NCBI GenBank assembly: GCA_913774795.1
Contig: CAJYIL010000618.1
Span: forward strand, 1 to 11,312
Reading direction: 5' to 3'
Origin: Pseudobdellovibrionaceae bacterium
GTDB taxonomy: Bacteria; Bdellovibrionota; Bdellovibrionia; Bdellovibrionales; JAMPXM01
DNA: 11,312 nucleotides
Shown: positions 1 through 6,735 of the stretch, piece by piece
Layout of the letters: each line of letters starts with the position of its first letter
Position numbering within the stretch: the stretch's first letter is position 1
Notes under the pieces: model-generated
Database searches by the model: none
What the model was told of the DNA's origin: nothing
The model's input: the letters and a program-made list of their open reading frames with translations, nothing else
Translations under genes and position numbers: made by a program

Positions 1-1
1 G

Positions 2-493
2 GTTTTGAACGACGCCTTCTTTTTAAATTACGGCGTGAACGCGCGGATCAATTATTCGTTCTCTGAGCGTTACGCTCTCGAAATTCCTTTGTTTTTCTTG
101 ACGACATCGACTCGCGCGGTGACAGACGGATTGTATTCGCGTGGAGTGACGACGACTTCGTTCGTGACACCGAAGAGCTACTACGGTCTCGATTTTCGGT
201 GGACGCCGGTCTACGGAAAAATGGGTTGGGCGAACGGTCAGATTGTTCCGTTCGACTTGTACTTCGCCGTCGGCGCGGGTCTGACATCGACGATCCAAGG
301 TGCGAACGAACCCGCGCTTCACCTGGGTACGGGTCAAATCTTTGCGCGCACGAAGGGAACCGCGTTTCGCTGGGATTTCAGCTGGAACATGTTCACCGCG
401 CAACCGAACCAGGTCTCTTCTCGTTCGTTCTACAACACGCTTTTTATCAGCGTAGGGATGAGCTTCTTCTTCCCGGAGGCGACATACAGATGA
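2..493 (+). CDS. Outer-membrane beta-barrel protein, 5'-truncated (OMP_myx_plus type, GltA/GltB-like)
   Basis: This is the C-terminal part of an outer-membrane beta-barrel; the reading frame is open to the left edge, so the true start lies upstream. Alternating hydrophobic and polar residues form strands (for example around INYSFSERYAL, YYGLDFRWTPVYGKM, FDLYFAVGAGL, FRWDFSWNMF), and the last strand is FISVGMSFFF. The order 'NDAFF..YG', 'PVYGKM', 'FDLYFAVGAG' and the final 'GMSFFF' matches what I know of the deltaproteobacterial OMP_myx_plus barrels, the family that includes the GltA/GltB-like proteins. The stop overlaps the next start by four bases (ATGA), so it is translationally coupled to the GltC-like gene. 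In M. xanthus GltA, GltB and GltC are also encoded together, which supports the assignment. The exact subtype (GltA, GltB or GltH) cannot be decided from this fragment. A six-residue tail (PEATYR) follows the usual terminal aromatic, slightly unlike a canonical C-terminal Phe. Confidence 0.82.
   Translation, partial: VLNDAFFLNYGVNARINYSFSERYALEIPLFFLTTSTRAVTDGLYSRGVTTTSFVTPKSYYGLDFRWTPVYGKMGWANGQIVPFDLYFAVGAGLTSTIQGANEPALHLGTGQIFARTKGTAFRWDFSWNMFTAQPNQVSSRSFYNTLFISVGMSFFFPEATYR
475..479 (+). promoter_or_regulatory. Shine-Dalgarno GGAGG deciding the start at 490
   Basis: GGAGG lies ten bases before ATG 490, inside the end of the barrel gene. Together with the signal peptide that begins exactly there, it fixes the start of the GltC-like protein at 490. 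It argues against the longer in-frame opening from 199, which would read through the barrel gene in another frame. Confidence 0.75.
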
Positions 494-2304
494 AAAACTT
501 CTCCAACGCTCTCGCGCTTCTGGCTTCGACGGTTTCCGCTCTTTCACCAATGCTCGCTCCGTCGCAAGCCTTCGCGATGGGAGCATCTCCCATCGTCGTT
601 GCGCAGGCTGATTTTACGCCAGATCTTGGCGGCGCTCCTTTGATCGATTCATTGGAGATGGAAGACGCCATGTCGGATGCGACGGTGTTAGCGCAGAACA
701 CGCGTACGACTCGCTCAACCCGCACGACGAGAACAACTCGCAAAACAACGACGACTTCGTCGGCGCCGGCGACGCGCTCGGCAGCTCCGACTTCGACACG
801 CTCGACCCCGGTATCAACCGCGGGACGCCGAGGGCCAGACGCCAACTTTGCTCGTGCGAATAAGCTGGCCGCGAACGGGCAGTACCAGGAAGCTTCGAAG
901 CTCTTGTTCCAGATGTCTCGCTCTCCGAATTACGAAAAGAACTCAGCCCAAATTAAGTATGTACTCGGGCTGATGTTGTTCGAAATGAAATTGAACCAGT
1001 CGTCAGCGTTCGTTCTCTACGATTTGATTCGTCAAGAGACGAAGGCGAATCCGCGCTCGCGTTTCATCCGTCAGTCGCTGGAAAAACTCGCGATCGCCGC
1101 CGATGCTCTCGACTCCGACGTCCTTCTTCGTTACGCGATCAAGCAAGTGGAGGAAAACGACTTCCCGGCTGCGTCTCGCGACATGCTTTACTACCGAACT
1201 GGTGAAGTGAAGATGGGAGAGAAGAATTACGCCGAAGCCGCTCGCCAGTTCTCGCGTGTGCGCGTCGGCTCGCGCTTTTTTAATCGCGCTCGTTACAACA
1301 TGGGCCTTGCGCTTGCGCAAGCGAACGATCTCGAGAAATCACAAGCCGTGTTCGAAGATCTCGCCGATCGTTTGAAAGACCGCGGCGTTACGGATGAACA
1401 GCGCGTGAGCGCGTTAATGGGCCGTGCACGCGTGCTCTATCAGCGTCGTTTGTTCGCGGGCGCAATCGAAGCCTACCGTGATATCCCTCGTGACACCGAA
1501 GCCTGGCACGAAGGCCTTTTCGAATCTTCGTGGGCGATGCTTCAAGACGGTCGCTTCCGATCGGCGCTCTCGAACTTTCATTCGCTGCATTCGCCATTTT
1601 ACGAAGATTACTACCAGCCAGAGTCGGTTCTTTTGCGCGCGATCGTCTATTTGTACATCTGTCGTTATCAAGAGATGGGAAAAACACTCGATCTCTTCGA
1701 CCGTGTTTACAAGCCCATTCAGCGTGATGTGAGAACGATCCTGACGAGCGTTGAAGATCCGAACATTTACTACCGTGAGCTGTCGAAAGTGCGTGAGAAC
1801 TTCGACGCGATTCGCACGAACCGCGTCGGTCGACGCGGATTTCAAATGCCGTTTGCGGTCGCTCGTCAAATCCTCAACAAGGGTGATGTTCGCCACACGC
1901 TGAACTACATCTCGAATCTCGAAGACGAGAAAAAACGCATGCAGGCGCTTCCATCAACCTGGAAGACTTCGGGCATCGGGATTTACGCGATAAAAATCAT
2001 CGATAAGCGTTTAGAGGCGACGCGTGTTTTGGCCGGTCGTCAGATTCGCCGTCATATGATTCTCATCGACAACGAGCTCCGCGATCTCTTCGAGCAAAGC
2101 GGCTTCTTGCGCTTTGAGATGTTGAACTCGAAACGCGAAGCTTTGAAAAAAGAAATCCAGGGCAAGGGTCTTGAGAAAGTCGATCAAGACAACGAGCGGT
2201 CTTACTACGTTCAGAACGGTTTCGAATATTGGCCGTTCAAGGGCGAATACTGGCTCGATGAAATCGGTAACTATCACTACGTCGGAGTGAGCGCTTGTGA
2301 ATAA
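490..2304 (+). CDS. Secreted TPR protein, GltC-like component of the Agl-Glt/Nfs envelope machine
   Basis: This 604-residue protein is probably periplasmic and links the motor-driven inner parts to the outer-membrane barrel. Residues 1-29 look like a signal peptide (MKNFSN, a hydrophobic stretch, then SQAFA-M). Residues 71-110 are a striking Arg/Thr tract followed by a Ser/Ala/Pro/Thr linker. From about 115 to 410 there are TPR-type helical pairs, for example MLYYRTGEVKMGEKNYAEAARQFSRV and YNMGLALAQANDLEKSQAVFEDLA, and the segment 'PFYEDYYQPESVLLRAIVYL' typical of the GltC group. The region 410-565 is helical and charged, and the end carries an aromatic signature (EYWPFKGEYW, residues 579-588) recalled from myxobacterial relatives. 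It overlaps the barrel by four bases and the next gene by eight. The GltC name rests on size, domain order and position, not on a database search. A generic TPR adaptor is the fallback. Confidence 0.75.
   Translation: MKNFSNALALLASTVSALSPMLAPSQAFAMGASPIVVAQADFTPDLGGAPLIDSLEMEDAMSDATVLAQNTRTTRSTRTTRTTRKTTTTSSAPATRSAAPTSTRSTPVSTAGRRGPDANFARANKLAANGQYQEASKLLFQMSRSPNYEKNSAQIKYVLGLMLFEMKLNQSSAFVLYDLIRQETKANPRSRFIRQSLEKLAIAADALDSDVLLRYAIKQVEENDFPAASRDMLYYRTGEVKMGEKNYAEAARQFSRVRVGSRFFNRARYNMGLALAQANDLEKSQAVFEDLADRLKDRGVTDEQRVSALMGRARVLYQRRLFAGAIEAYRDIPRDTEAWHEGLFESSWAMLQDGRFRSALSNFHSLHSPFYEDYYQPESVLLRAIVYLYICRYQEMGKTLDLFDRVYKPIQRDVRTILTSVEDPNIYYRELSKVRENFDAIRTNRVGRRGFQMPFAVARQILNKGDVRHTLNYISNLEDEKKRMQALPSTWKTSGIGIYAIKIIDKRLEATRVLAGRQIRRHMILIDNELRDLFEQSGFLRFEMLNSKREALKKEIQGKGLEKVDQDNERSYYVQNGFEYWPFKGEYWLDEIGNYHYVGVSACE
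700..759 (+). other. Arg/Thr-rich low-complexity tract in the GltC-like protein
   Basis: These bases encode residues 71-90, made almost only of Thr and Arg with one Lys (pattern TRTTRSTRTT and similar), about 40 residues after the predicted signal-peptide cleavage. The DNA is a run of ACN and CGN codons with imperfect short repeats. A strongly basic, disordered segment in a secreted protein suggests binding to an anionic envelope polymer. That is inference. Confidence 0.7.
2284..2287 (+). promoter_or_regulatory. GGAG ribosome-binding site supporting the GTG start at 2297
   Basis: GGAG lies nine bases before GTG 2297, within the last codons of the GltC-like gene. It supports a non-ATG start that overlaps the upstream stop by eight bases and is followed at once by a good signal peptide. 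Confidence 0.6.
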
Positions 2305-5300
2305 ACTGAACTTCAAACTCCTCACGGCCAGTGTCATCGCCGCGCTGACGATGTCAGCGACTGTCGATGCGGCTCCGAAGAAAAAGAAAGCAGCGCAGGC
2401 TGGTCGCGCGGCTCCTGCGAAAGCTCCGGCGCGCGCGGGCACGGGTGACGTCGCGAGTGCCAATCGTGAAAAGGTCGCCCTCCCGACATCAACGGCGCTG
2501 AAAGCTCCTGTCGCGACACGGTCGCTCGGTGCCGTAAAACCACCTCGTTCGAACGACTTCTACGAAGGGAATAACAAAGAAGCCGAGTACGAGAGCCTCG
2601 TCGATCAAGAGATCAAAGCTCTCTACAATCTCTCGCAAGCGAATAAGCGAAGCCCGAACCGCGGCGAGATTTGGCTCCGTCTCGGTGAACGTTATGTCGA
2701 GAAAGCGCGACTCGTTGAGTTTAGGGAGCAAGCGAACTACGACAAAGAACTCAAAAACTTCACGGAGAAGAAAACTCGCGTTCGCCCAAAAATCGATACG
2801 CGCCTCTCCCGTGAGTACAACCGTAAGGCGATCGAGCTCTATCAATGGTTCGTTCAGGATTTTGCGAAAGATCCAAAAGTGGACCAAGCTCTGTTCTTCT
2901 TGGGTTACAACCAATTCGAGCTCGGCAACGTCGAGCAGGGTGAGCGCTACTACCTGCAGCTGCTCCAGCAGTTCCCGGAGTCGCCTTACGTCGTCGAATC
3001 GCGTTTCGCACTCGGTGAATACTATTTCGAAAACGAACAGTGGCAAAAAGCGCTCGATAACTACACGAAGGTTGTCGAAGCGAAACGCGCTCGCTTGAAC
3101 GCGTTTGCGCTCTACAAGGCCTCGTGGTGTTACTACCGGCTCGGCCGGGCAGCGGCAGGCTTAAAGGCGCTCGAGAGAGTCGTTCGTTTGAGCCGTGCGG
3201 CTGAGGTGAATGACAACATTGCGGGTGCCGGCGGTAAGCGCGCGGTCAACAAGGTTCGTCTCGCCTCCGAGGCTTTGAAGGACTATGTCCCGTTCTTCGC
3301 GGAAGTCGGCGATCCACGTCGCGCTTACAGCGAATTCCAACGCGTCTCGGGTGATGAAAAACAGGCGACGCAAATGCTTGAGCGCTTGGCTTACATCTAT
3401 GCCGATGCCGGTGCGCGTGCGAACGCGAACTCGATTTTCAAACAGCTGATTTCGATGAATCCAAACGGCGAACGGGCCGCGGAGTACCAATACCAAGTCG
3501 TCTTGGCCTACGCGACTTCCGAACCTCGCGCCTTCCGATCTGAACTCGAAATCTGGTTGAACATGTTCGGCCCGGAGTCGGACTGGGCGAAGGCGAATGC
3601 GAAAAACGCCAAGCTCGTGAGCGACATGGCGAATCTCCAGGAGACGACGGTTCGGAACAACGTTCTTCAGCTCCACCAGACGGCGCAAAACTCGCGGATC
3701 GAATCTGCGCAGAAGGCGGCGGCTCAGGCTTACGCGCAATACTTTAGATTCTTCCCGAACTCGCAGAAGCAAATTGAGATGCGCTTCTTCTACGCCGAGC
3801 TCCTTTACGACATGGAACGCTTCACCGACGCCGCGAAACTCTACAATTACGTCGCTGATCATGACGAGCCGACGGGCAAATACCGCGAGCGAGCAATCGT
3901 CAACACGCTCTTGGCACTCGAAAAAGATTTGCCAACGACGCAAGAGATCGATGCGAAGCGGGGTAAGTCGATTGAACCATTACCTCTCGATCCCCCGGTC
4001 GCGCGCTTTGAATCTTACGCTTTGAAGTATGCAAACGCCTTCCCGAAATCGGAGAAAGCCTCGGATATTCTTCGTCGCTTAGGCGTTTTATACTACGGCT
4101 ACAACCAATTCGATAAAGCGATCGACGTGTTCGAACGCATCCTTCGTGATTACCCGAAGAGCCCGAACGCGGAGATCGCCGGAAACCTGATCCTCGATAT
4201 CTATAAGCTCAAGGGAGATATGATCGGATTGGCCGACAAGGGCCAAGCGATGTTGCAAAACCCTTCGATCGCAAACACTGCATTCGGAACAAAAATTCGC
4301 GGCATGATGGAGAAAGCCTCGTTCATGAAAGCGGATAAACTCGCTGAAAAAGGCGATCCGGCCGCGGCCGCGAAGCAGTACGAACAGTTTGCGACCTCGT
4401 ACAAAGCGTCAGATCTCGCAGTCGCGTCTCGCTACAAGGCAGCGGCGAACTACGAAAAGGCCGGAGATCTTGTCTCAGCCATGCGCATGCACTCGATGAT
4501 TCTGGCTGGTGACGGAAGTGATCCGAAGATTCGCGCGGTTCAGAACGACTCGTGTAACGCTCTCTCCCACCTCTACCAGCAGACGGGGCAATTGGAGTTG
4601 GCGGCGAAGAGCTACCATGACTACGCATCGACAAACGCGAAAGACACAAAAGCGATCAACGGTTTCTTCAACGCCGGTGTCTTGTTCGATGCGCTAGGCG
4701 ACTACAACCAAGCGCAGGCGAATTACGACATGTACTTCGCGAAATCGAAGAATGTGGATCGAATTGAAGTTCTTTACCTCGAGGCCCAGATCTGGAAGAA
4801 GCGCGGTAATCAAGGTCGCGCAGCTGCGTACTTTGATCGTTACATCAAAGAAGGCGGCCGAAATCAGGCTCACGTGGTTGAAGCTGTCTACGAAATGGCT
4901 CGCAACGCGAAACGCCTCGGCCAAGTGACGAAGCAAAAAGAACTCTGGCAAGAAGTCATCAGCCGCTACAAGCGAGCGGGTGATGCGAAAACGGCGACAG
5001 CGGCTTATGCGGCTGAAGCCCAATTCGAGCTCTCACAAGCCGTGCTTCGCGATTTGAACTCGATCCGTTTCTACAAGAATGCGAAGCAGCAGGCTCAAGC
5101 TGCGAACGACATCAAGCAATTCCGCGAAAAGTACATCAACGAAATGAAGAAGGTCATTTTGTTCGATAACGCGAAGTGGATCATTGCGGCCCTGACGTCG
5201 TCGGGCCAAATGTTCGAATCGGTCGCTCGCAAATTCGACGGCATCCAAACGCCGAACGGATTCTCGGAAGACGACGCTAAGAAGTACCGCGAGTTGATCA

Positions 5301-5500
5301 CGCAACAGTCGAACGGATTCAGAGAAGAAGCGAAGAACTCTTACAAGACGGCCATCGACCGTTCGCAAGAGCTCGAGTCTTACTCGGAGTGGACAACGGC
5401 TGCACGCCAAGGCCTCGCAGGACTTGATCCAGCGATGCGTGCGAAGGACGCCGGTGAGGTTGCAAGCGAAGCCGCTGCGACGGATTGGATGGGTCTCTGA
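2297..5500 (+). CDS. Large secreted TPR protein, GltD/AgnA-like
   Basis: At 1067 residues this is a probable periplasmic scaffold. Residues 1-26 form a signal peptide (MNKLNFK, hydrophobic core, cleavage near VDA-AP). A Lys/Ala/Pro/Arg-rich tail follows (about 27-50, starting PKKKK). TPR or Sel1-like helical repeats run through most of the chain. Clear copies are at 197-300 (ALFFLGYNQFELGNVEQGER, FALGEYYFENEQWQKALDNY), 589-626 (LGVLYYGYNQFDKAIDVFER), 675-705 and 755-855. The C-terminal region, about 950-1045 (from WIIAALTSSGQMFESVARKF, then 'LESYSEWTTAARQGLAGLDP'), resembles the conserved end I know from AgnA/GltD proteins. The gene starts with GTG, overlaps the GltC-like gene by eight bases, and its stop shares one base with the next start. 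It lies between GltC-like and GltE-like genes, as expected for the complex. The family call is from memory of the pattern; the TPR and export calls are seen directly. Confidence 0.75.
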   Translation: MNKLNFKLLTASVIAALTMSATVDAAPKKKKAAQAGRAAPAKAPARAGTGDVASANREKVALPTSTALKAPVATRSLGAVKPPRSNDFYEGNNKEAEYESLVDQEIKALYNLSQANKRSPNRGEIWLRLGERYVEKARLVEFREQANYDKELKNFTEKKTRVRPKIDTRLSREYNRKAIELYQWFVQDFAKDPKVDQALFFLGYNQFELGNVEQGERYYLQLLQQFPESPYVVESRFALGEYYFENEQWQKALDNYTKVVEAKRARLNAFALYKASWCYYRLGRAAAGLKALERVVRLSRAAEVNDNIAGAGGKRAVNKVRLASEALKDYVPFFAEVGDPRRAYSEFQRVSGDEKQATQMLERLAYIYADAGARANANSIFKQLISMNPNGERAAEYQYQVVLAYATSEPRAFRSELEIWLNMFGPESDWAKANAKNAKLVSDMANLQETTVRNNVLQLHQTAQNSRIESAQKAAAQAYAQYFRFFPNSQKQIEMRFFYAELLYDMERFTDAAKLYNYVADHDEPTGKYRERAIVNTLLALEKDLPTTQEIDAKRGKSIEPLPLDPPVARFESYALKYANAFPKSEKASDILRRLGVLYYGYNQFDKAIDVFERILRDYPKSPNAEIAGNLILDIYKLKGDMIGLADKGQAMLQNPSIANTAFGTKIRGMMEKASFMKADKLAEKGDPAAAAKQYEQFATSYKASDLAVASRYKAAANYEKAGDLVSAMRMHSMILAGDGSDPKIRAVQNDSCNALSHLYQQTGQLELAAKSYHDYASTNAKDTKAINGFFNAGVLFDALGDYNQAQANYDMYFAKSKNVDRIEVLYLEAQIWKKRGNQGRAAAYFDRYIKEGGRNQAHVVEAVYEMARNAKRLGQVTKQKELWQEVISRYKRAGDAKTATAAYAAEAQFELSQAVLRDLNSIRFYKNAKQQAQAANDIKQFREKYINEMKKVILFDNAKWIIAALTSSGQMFESVARKFDGIQTPNGFSEDDAKKYRELITQQSNGFREEAKNSYKTAIDRSQELESYSEWTTAARQGLAGLDPAMRAKDAGEVASEAAATDWMGL

Positions 5501-6351
5501 TGAAAAAGCATTTATTTACGGTCGTCCTCGCACTCGTCATCGCGAGTTGCGGATCGTCCCCGAAAAAAGCGGACGCCAATGCAGGCGGAGCGCAATCGGC
5601 AGGAGATGATATTGGTGTCGATGAGTCATCTCCTCAAGATATGAAGGGTCTGACGACAGATGCCGGCACATCGAGCTCTCTTGATCCGAAATACAGGCCT
5701 TTAGCCCAGGCAATTCGTTCGGGCCGCTCGAAAGCGATCACGGATCAAGCCGCGAATCTCCTCGGGAAGAATGCGTACGATGCGACGGCATTGAATGCGC
5801 TGGCTCTTCTCCACTTGAAGCGTGGACACTCGGGCGCGGCGAAGATTTTGATCAACAAAGCGCTCGAGCGAAACCAGAACGCGGCTTTGTACAACAACCT
5901 CGGCGTTGCCCTCATGCAGGAAGACGACATAAACGGTGCATTGGCGAATTTCAAACGGGCTTTGAAATCTGACGTCAACAATCAGGCGGCTTCCGGGAAT
6001 CTGGGGTCACTGTACATGCAAGGTGGAGACGTCACGCGCGCGATGCCGCTTCTTGAGTCTTCGTACAAGGCGAACCCCGCGAACCTCGGGATCGCGAACA
6101 ACTACGGCATCGCCCTCCGTTCGTCGGGTGATCTCGATGGAGCAAGCCGCATCTACGAATCGATTTTGAAGCAGGATCCGAAGAACGTGTACGCGCTGTT
6201 GAATCAGGCGATTATCTTGATCGACTTTCAGAACAAGCCTAAAGACGGTCTCACTCTTGTTTACAAACTGAAATTCCTTGAGACTGACAAGAAAGACGTC
6301 GTGAACCGCGCGAATGCTTTGGAAAAGAAAGCAAAGGCCGGGTTACAATGA
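5500..6351 (+). CDS. TPR lipoprotein, GltE/AglT-like
   Basis: This 283-residue lipoprotein has a type II signal peptide (MKKHLFTVVLALVIASC) with the lipobox I-A-S-C and lipidation expected at Cys17. Residue +2 is Gly, not Asp, so the outer membrane is the likely destination under the E. coli Lol rule. Residues 18-65 are a polar, Ser/Gly/Asp-rich linker. From 66 to about 265 there are at least four consecutive TPR motifs, for example ALNALALLHLKRGHSGAAKI, YNNLGVALMQEDDINGALAN, GNLGSLYMQGGDVTRAMPLL and NNYGIALRSSGDLDGASRIY. The start at 5500 forms TGATG with the previous stop. An in-frame ATG five codons upstream (5485) would add MDGSL before the signal peptide and is less likely. The upstream Shine-Dalgarno is weak (GGAT 5487-5490), consistent with coupled translation. 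Lipoprotein type, TPR content and position fit GltE/AglT of the gliding complex. Confidence 0.82.
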   Translation: MKKHLFTVVLALVIASCGSSPKKADANAGGAQSAGDDIGVDESSPQDMKGLTTDAGTSSSLDPKYRPLAQAIRSGRSKAITDQAANLLGKNAYDATALNALALLHLKRGHSGAAKILINKALERNQNAALYNNLGVALMQEDDINGALANFKRALKSDVNNQAASGNLGSLYMQGGDVTRAMPLLESSYKANPANLGIANNYGIALRSSGDLDGASRIYESILKQDPKNVYALLNQAIILIDFQNKPKDGLTLVYKLKFLETDKKDVVNRANALEKKAKAGLQ

Positions 6352-6731
6352 TCTCACGATCCAGCTTCAATCTGTTTGCTTCATCAATGAGTCTTGCAAC
6401 TATGATCGCACAGTCCGCGCGCGTAATATTCTTCACTGCGTTTGTTCTCGCGATGTTCTTGCTCGCGCCGCAACTCGCATTCGCGCAAAACGCTCCCGCG
6501 GCACCAGCCGCTTCGGGCGGCGCGAAACCACCGCCGAAGAAAACCACGGTTAACTTCGAAGACCAATTGATCGAGGGCCAGACCGCGAAGCCCGAGCTCT
6601 TCTATCTCTTGCAGCAACGCAGCCCGAACTTCAAACGACTCATCAAACTCCGTGAAAACTTCATCCCAGAGATGCAAGACACCGCAGAAGACATGAATCG
6701 TGCAGGCAGCCGACAGTCTGAAGGTAAATGA
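6348..6731 (+). CDS. Small exported protein, GltF-like candidate
   Basis: This 127-residue protein has a long hydrophobic N-terminal region (about 27-45, VIFFTAFVLAMFLLAPQLAF) ending in AFA-QN, a likely signal peptidase I site. A Pro/Ala/Gly linker follows (48-64), then a short conserved-looking core at 67-110 (TTVNFEDQLIEGQTAKPELF, then LLQQRSPNFKRLIKLRENFI). The mature protein would be only about 80 residues, periplasmic or anchored. The start at 6348 overlaps the lipoprotein stop as ATGA and has AAAGG at 6333-6337. It gives an unusually long 46-residue leader; ATG 6387 or 6402 would give a more normal signal peptide but neither has a clear ribosome-binding site. Position between GltE-like and GltG-like genes matches GltF. 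Sequence recognition is weaker than for its neighbours, so treat the name as provisional. Confidence 0.6.
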   Translation: MISRSSFNLFASSMSLATMIAQSARVIFFTAFVLAMFLLAPQLAFAQNAPAAPAASGGAKPPPKKTTVNFEDQLIEGQTAKPELFYLLQQRSPNFKRLIKLRENFIPEMQDTAEDMNRAGSRQSEGK

Positions 6732-6735
6732 TTAG

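Noticed and set aside
199..489. In-frame upstream extension of the GltC-like gene beginning at 199
   Set aside because: It lies in another frame of the barrel gene, has Arg-rich, non-natural composition, and a proper ribosome-binding site and signal peptide mark 490 as the start.
23..586. 187-residue open frame on the minus strand across the barrel and GltC-like junction
   Set aside because: Arg/Glu-rich shadow crossing two supported plus-strand genes.
3161..3943. 260-residue open frame on the minus strand inside the GltD-like gene
   Set aside because: Arg/Leu/Val-rich shadow of a well-supported coding frame, with no recognisable domain and no independent ribosome-binding site noted.
5485..5499. 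ATG 5485 as start of the GltE-like lipoprotein
   Set aside because: It would put MDGSL before MKKHLF; ATG 5500 gives a normal lipoprotein signal peptide and a TGATG coupling with the previous stop.
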